A stretch of DNA of 64,000 nt from NCBI GenBank assembly GCA_025267735.1, contig CM046308.1, forward strand, positions 40,041,267 through 40,105,266, written 5' to 3'. Positions 59,800-64,000 of the stretch are shown piece after piece. The notes beneath the pieces were generated by a model. It had not been told where the DNA came from. It did no database searches and saw only the letters and a list, made by a program, of their open reading frames with translations. The position numbers were made by a program, and so were the translations under genes. How positions within the stretch are numbered: position 1 is the stretch's first letter; the number at the start of each line of letters is the position of its first letter. This DNA comes from Mactra quadrangularis. Taxonomy: Eukaryota > Mollusca > Bivalvia > Venerida > Mactridae.

Positions 59800-60765
59800 G
59801 ATATTACATTCTGTCATCAAGCAGTATTCTCCAACCCTATCGTGTCAATTTTGAATAAAGATTAATTCAATTTTAAAATTGAATTGACAATAAACGTTCT
59901 CTTATATCATTTAATATTCCGGAACATCTGAAGAACTGAATACACGGATGATAAAATATAGTCCATGTTTTCGATTTATGAGTGCACTGAAAATGTTCTC
60001 AGTCTACGCCATCAGCTGAACTAAATACAAAAAAAATCCCAGTAAATTTCACAAAAAGTTCTCAGTTATTTGCTAAAATATATTGTTCTTTGTTGTAGGT
60101 TCCTATTTACCTTTCTTTATGATATTTTTCCAGTGCAGTCGTTTTAATAAAGATACTGGTTTTTTACTTATTCCAAAGGAGTAGATTCTTTATCAGTATT
60201 TTGATAGCATTAGTAGAATCCTGACATATGATATATAATGTTGATATATATCTCATAGGGATATGCAAGTTTCTGGATTTTATTGCCTAACAATATGCAT
60301 TTCATAGCACAGACAATAACATTGAAGGTCCAAGTTTTTTATCATTCTGAAAATATGGATTAACTATCAAATATTATGAACAAACAAATCCATTTTCTTT
60401 TTTCTCACCGGAATAATAAATATTTTTCAATTAATTGTTTAACTAAGTGTTGAAATACATTATTTCAATTTAAGTTGCCAAACAACCTATACGCACGTGA
60501 ATTGAAGCAATTATAGTCTTACTCTTTTATGTTACAGTCATCAAAAAATATGCAAAGCTGTCAGTACCATTCTTTAAATAGTTAAAGGCCTATCTAACGA
60601 CAAAGTTTACTAGGTAAGTTGAGTTATCAACACTTAAATCGTGATGCTATTTCATAGTTAAGATTGAATTAAAGCATACTACACTTGCATATTTAAAAAA
60701 CACATTTATATCTTTTTCACAACAGTATATTATATTGCGAAATCATCGCCAACGACATTGTCGTT
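59800..60765. other. Intergenic DNA without recognised features
   Basis: No coding frame, tRNA-like sequence or repeat could be supported. Confidence 0.35.
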
Positions 60766-60769
60766 TTTT

Positions 60770-61095
60770 ATTCAGACACCGAGTGTCAAAATTGTTCATT
60801 GTCATAATTATTTGTGTCATTCATAACAGTCTGGTAAATATTTCATTATGGTCGAAACAGATACGGAGTTCAAAGATTAGATATAAAAACCCAAGTTGTA
60901 TATGAAGTATGGTATAGTAAGTGAGTACTAGACCATTGATTTTTCTAACTTTTATAATAATACATGTTTCCTTATTACCAATAAACACAGGAAGCTTATA
61001 GTGTTTCTGTATATTTATTATGAGATAAATGTCACATTCAACTTCTTTACTATCATATTTCTAGGCTTTATTTTAATAACAACTCACTGCGCCTA
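60770..61095 (+). repeat. 2.85 kb-spaced duplicate, copy 1
   Basis: Matches 63620-63945: ATTATTTGTGTCATT, AGATACGGAGTTCA, AGTACTAGACCATTGATTTT, CCTTATTACCAATAAACACA and GTTTCTGTATATTTA occur in the same order. Confidence 0.8.
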
Positions 61096-62034
61096 CATTG
61101 TGATGGATAAGTATCTTTTTTATAATATACTTTAAGAATGTCAGATAAGAGGACCAGTGCAATATCTAAAATTTCGACAAATATTTCATTGTTATAAAAG
61201 GCATTATGAAAGATATTGTAATATTAATGCGTTAACTGTAATACAACAAATGAGTAAATAGTTACCCAATCTATTGTATATAGACTTGACTAGTCACAGC
61301 TATGCCAATGTTGATTACTGTACTGTACCAAATGATATTAAATATTTTGATATTACATTAAATTCACCGATTGTAGCATCTTGTCGGTAACCTTATAGTC
61401 TTGAAAATGGATGTTCATCCACTCAGGGAACTGTAAGTTTCTTCACATCTATTTAATTCCATAAACAATCTTACAAAAGCAATAAACTGGCTATAAAATG
61501 CAATCCTAGATTTCTTCTAATAATTTGGTTTCATCGAAATGTTCTAAGTCTACTCCATAAACTGAGCCGTATAACAGGAACTGTTCCATTACAAAATACT
61601 TCCAGATTTTCTAGGTTAATGTTGTATCTCTTCACAGACACTGACAGTAATTGTAAACCCACTCAGTTAACGTACATACGTTTCCAAGGTCAATAGATGT
61701 CCTCTTGTAATGGCAAGGATATTGAATAAAATCTAGGAATATTTGCATCGTCATCTTGTATATGCAAACACATTCTGGCTATATATAATGTTTGTGCAAC
61801 TGAATTACTTTAAACAATATAGCGTGTTGAAAAACAAACATGCTTGCTTGAATCCGATAAATATCTGGCAGTCTACCAATTGACGATTTCCTAAAAGTCG
61901 AAGATTTGTCTATTCAAGGAAAACGCATTGAGTATTTCTTGCAGAATTACTAGAATGGGTGATTTTATAAATATGTCGACAAAATCCCGATTTAAGAGGT
62001 ACATATTAAAAAAATGCCATTCTACTGACATTAT

Positions 62035-62380
62035 TAACACACTTATGAGCTTAATATTCTATCTAGATTTCGTAAATGTCAAGCCTGGTTGAAATAATTA
62101 GAAATAGAATGAATATCTTAAACGTGACTAAAATACATGAACATGTTTTTTTAACATATCAGGAGAAAACATGAATAATGTGTTGACATCAAGATGCTTC
62201 TTGTCCAGAAGACGAATACAAAACACTCGTAATCGTAATTGACATCCAAGAGATGGACCAGTATTATAGTATAGATATTGACGTGAAACCTTGACCCGGG
62301 AAACACAAATAATGTCACGATATAGTAAGTGCCATTTCATGTGCGTTTGATGATACAGTTTATAACATTGGAAATCGTGT
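62035..62380 (+). repeat. 4.4 kb-spaced duplicate, copy 2
   Basis: Partner of 57660-58025, moderately diverged with several small deletions. Confidence 0.75.
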
Positions 62381-62389
62381 AAATGTGAT

Positions 62390-63610
62390 TCTTTTTTGTG
62401 GCTACGAGTAAACTTGATTCTAAATCATATTTTCTGACAAATTCTGCAAATATTGTATACATACTCTGATGCAAGACATGTATTTCTCACATGTTTTGTG
62501 GAGAACTTTGGTATACTTACAGAGCAATTATGCAATGCATGATAGATATTTGATATTTACTTAGATGCAAATAATCATAAACAATTCACTATTATTTAAT
62601 TTATTTATCATTCACCATTTATTACATTCTACTTTCTCAAAAGGTTTAATAAATGAAGGTTAACATCTTTTAAAATAAAAATTAACCAAACTTGGAACAC
62701 TCACGGACATTACCCTCGTATAGTTATATTTCCTAAAAAAGCATTTAGAACTTAATAAACTGATTTTATAACATAGTTAATGCTTTTGCTACTAATGATT
62801 TATTACTAAATTTGTTCACAGCTTACACAATACACTTAACTAAATGTTGTTGCTTTTTTTGTTGTCGACATTTCAGTAGGTGCTTTATTACCATTTTCCG
62901 GTGAAGTCTTTTTGAAATGAGTAATGTTATTGTACTCTTTTCAGTATGGCAGTTTCTCCCTCTATATTTAGACAGCAAAAATATACTTGCAATATACGAT
63001 TTAAAAGAGTTTAATAAGAATTTAACATCCCATGCTAGCTATTAACAGTTATCTTGAGTTTAGTGGTAAGCTATTTGAAGTCTGGACAGCATTTTATAAA
63101 AATCTTAGAGGGATATACGACTAAAATCGGTCGTAAGATGCTTGATAATACGGGCCCCTGGTATTTTAAAGCCAATTTCAGAATTAAGTTTTATTCATCT
63201 GCAAATATGGATCAAATATCTATATACATTAGTATTAGTTGAACATTAAGATACAGTCCTAGTAGCCAGTGGAAAAAAAAGATCATTTGTTTTATACAAC
63301 GCAAGGTAACGTAATGCGAACGAACTACAGTATACTCGTATACGAGTATTTTATTGCAATTTCTATGTTCTGACTAAGTAACACAGTCACTACAAAGATG
63401 TAAGAATGTCTACCATTCTACAAGTATATGAACACCAAATAATCTTCAATGACAATGTTTACTTTTTATTGAGTCATCAATACTTGTACGATCAATTAAA
63501 TTTGGTCGAAATTGATTTGCATTTATTTTTTATTCAAACGAGATCTTCTAAGAGGAGCAAATGGTTCGTGTATCTTTTTCGTGTCAGTATTGCATAACGT
63601 GAAATTAAAA
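62390..63610. other. Intergenic DNA with chance frames only
   Basis: Plus-strand frames of 62 and 63 codons (63054-63242, 63406-63597) have no recognisable domain, signal peptide or flanking structure. The palindromic ACTCGTATACGAGT at about 63334-63347 is a short local symmetry. Confidence 0.35.
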
Positions 63611-63619
63611 CTAAAAAAC

Positions 63620-63945
63620 TTTAATGTTCCGACACAGAGCTTTAATAATGTTCGCTGATGTAATTATTTGTGTCATTTATTACTGTCTGGTAATTGTTCA
63701 TCAAAGAGGAACGAGATACGGAGTTCACAGACTGGATATATAACCTAAGCCGTATATAAAGTTTGGAATGGTTAATGAGTACTAGACCATTGATTTTTCT
63801 AACTTTTATAATACGAGCTTCCTTATTACCAATAAACACAGGAAGCTAAGTGCGTTTCTGTATATTTAGTGTGTGATTAATGTCACTTCTAGCTTTCCAA
63901 CTATCATTTGTCAAGGCTATATTTCGATAAGACATGACATTTTTT
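63620..63945 (+). repeat. 2.85 kb-spaced duplicate, copy 2
   Basis: Partner of 60770-61095. CTAGACCATTGATTTTTCTA is identical in both copies. Confidence 0.8.
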
Positions 63946-64000
63946 TAAGCTAAAACGTCTCTACTTGTGAAAGAGAATGGGCTGTTTTTAAAGAAATTTC

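Overview
This 64 kb window is AT-rich eukaryotic DNA, most likely from a marine bivalve mollusc. The evidence is the mix of repeats: tRNA-headed SINEs, a SINE body resembling the conserved central domain found in many metazoan SINEs, a 3' tail of (CAAA)n type, and a 1.2 kb element built of 145-bp monomers with repeated TGACCTTGACCTTTGACC-like tracts and a (GACG)n stretch before a terminal hairpin, a pattern I associate with bivalve genomes. Species cannot be fixed from the sequence. No rRNA, functional tRNA, CRISPR or prokaryotic operon structure is present. Only one convincing protein gene is visible, an intronless 247-residue mucin-like type I membrane protein on the minus strand at 2721-3464. 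Nearly all other open frames are short, have no recognisable domain and are broken in duplicated copies.

Layout: 0.5-0.84 kb, a full-length SINE with a 16-bp target-site duplication; 1.5-2.24 kb, inverted-repeat structures; 2.6-3.6 kb, the mucin-like gene; 3.8-14.4 kb, intergenic DNA with SINE pieces, a 350-bp inverted-repeat element and a local duplication (8.1-10.8 kb); 14.4-22 kb, a direct 3.2 kb tandem duplication whose second copy has gained a hAT-like element and a short retroposed tail; 22-27 kb, diverged repeat blocks and a CCAAT/CRE cluster; 27.3-42.1 kb and 42.9-56.5 kb, two similar copies (A and B) of a long direct tandem duplication, each built of smaller repeated blocks; 56.5-64 kb, further MITE-like elements and two more pairs of local duplicates.

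The main story is architecture rather than genes. Pairs of duplicated DNA give filled and empty sites, so several insertions can be delimited to the base and ordered in time. A tRNA-SINE sits at the same place in A and B and so predates that duplication. A 1.2 kb repeat is only in B and a roughly 385-bp element is only in A at the compared sites. Inside the 3.2 kb tandem pair, a hAT-like element has landed inside an older roughly 387-bp element in one copy only. That 385-bp family (9-10 bp target-site duplications, ends CAAT...ATTR) appears at three independent loci and carries a conserved 8-bp-stem hairpin with one compensatory base-pair change. It is the best candidate here for a previously undescribed mobile element. 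Coordinates of duplication edges are by eye and approximate unless a target-site duplication is quoted.
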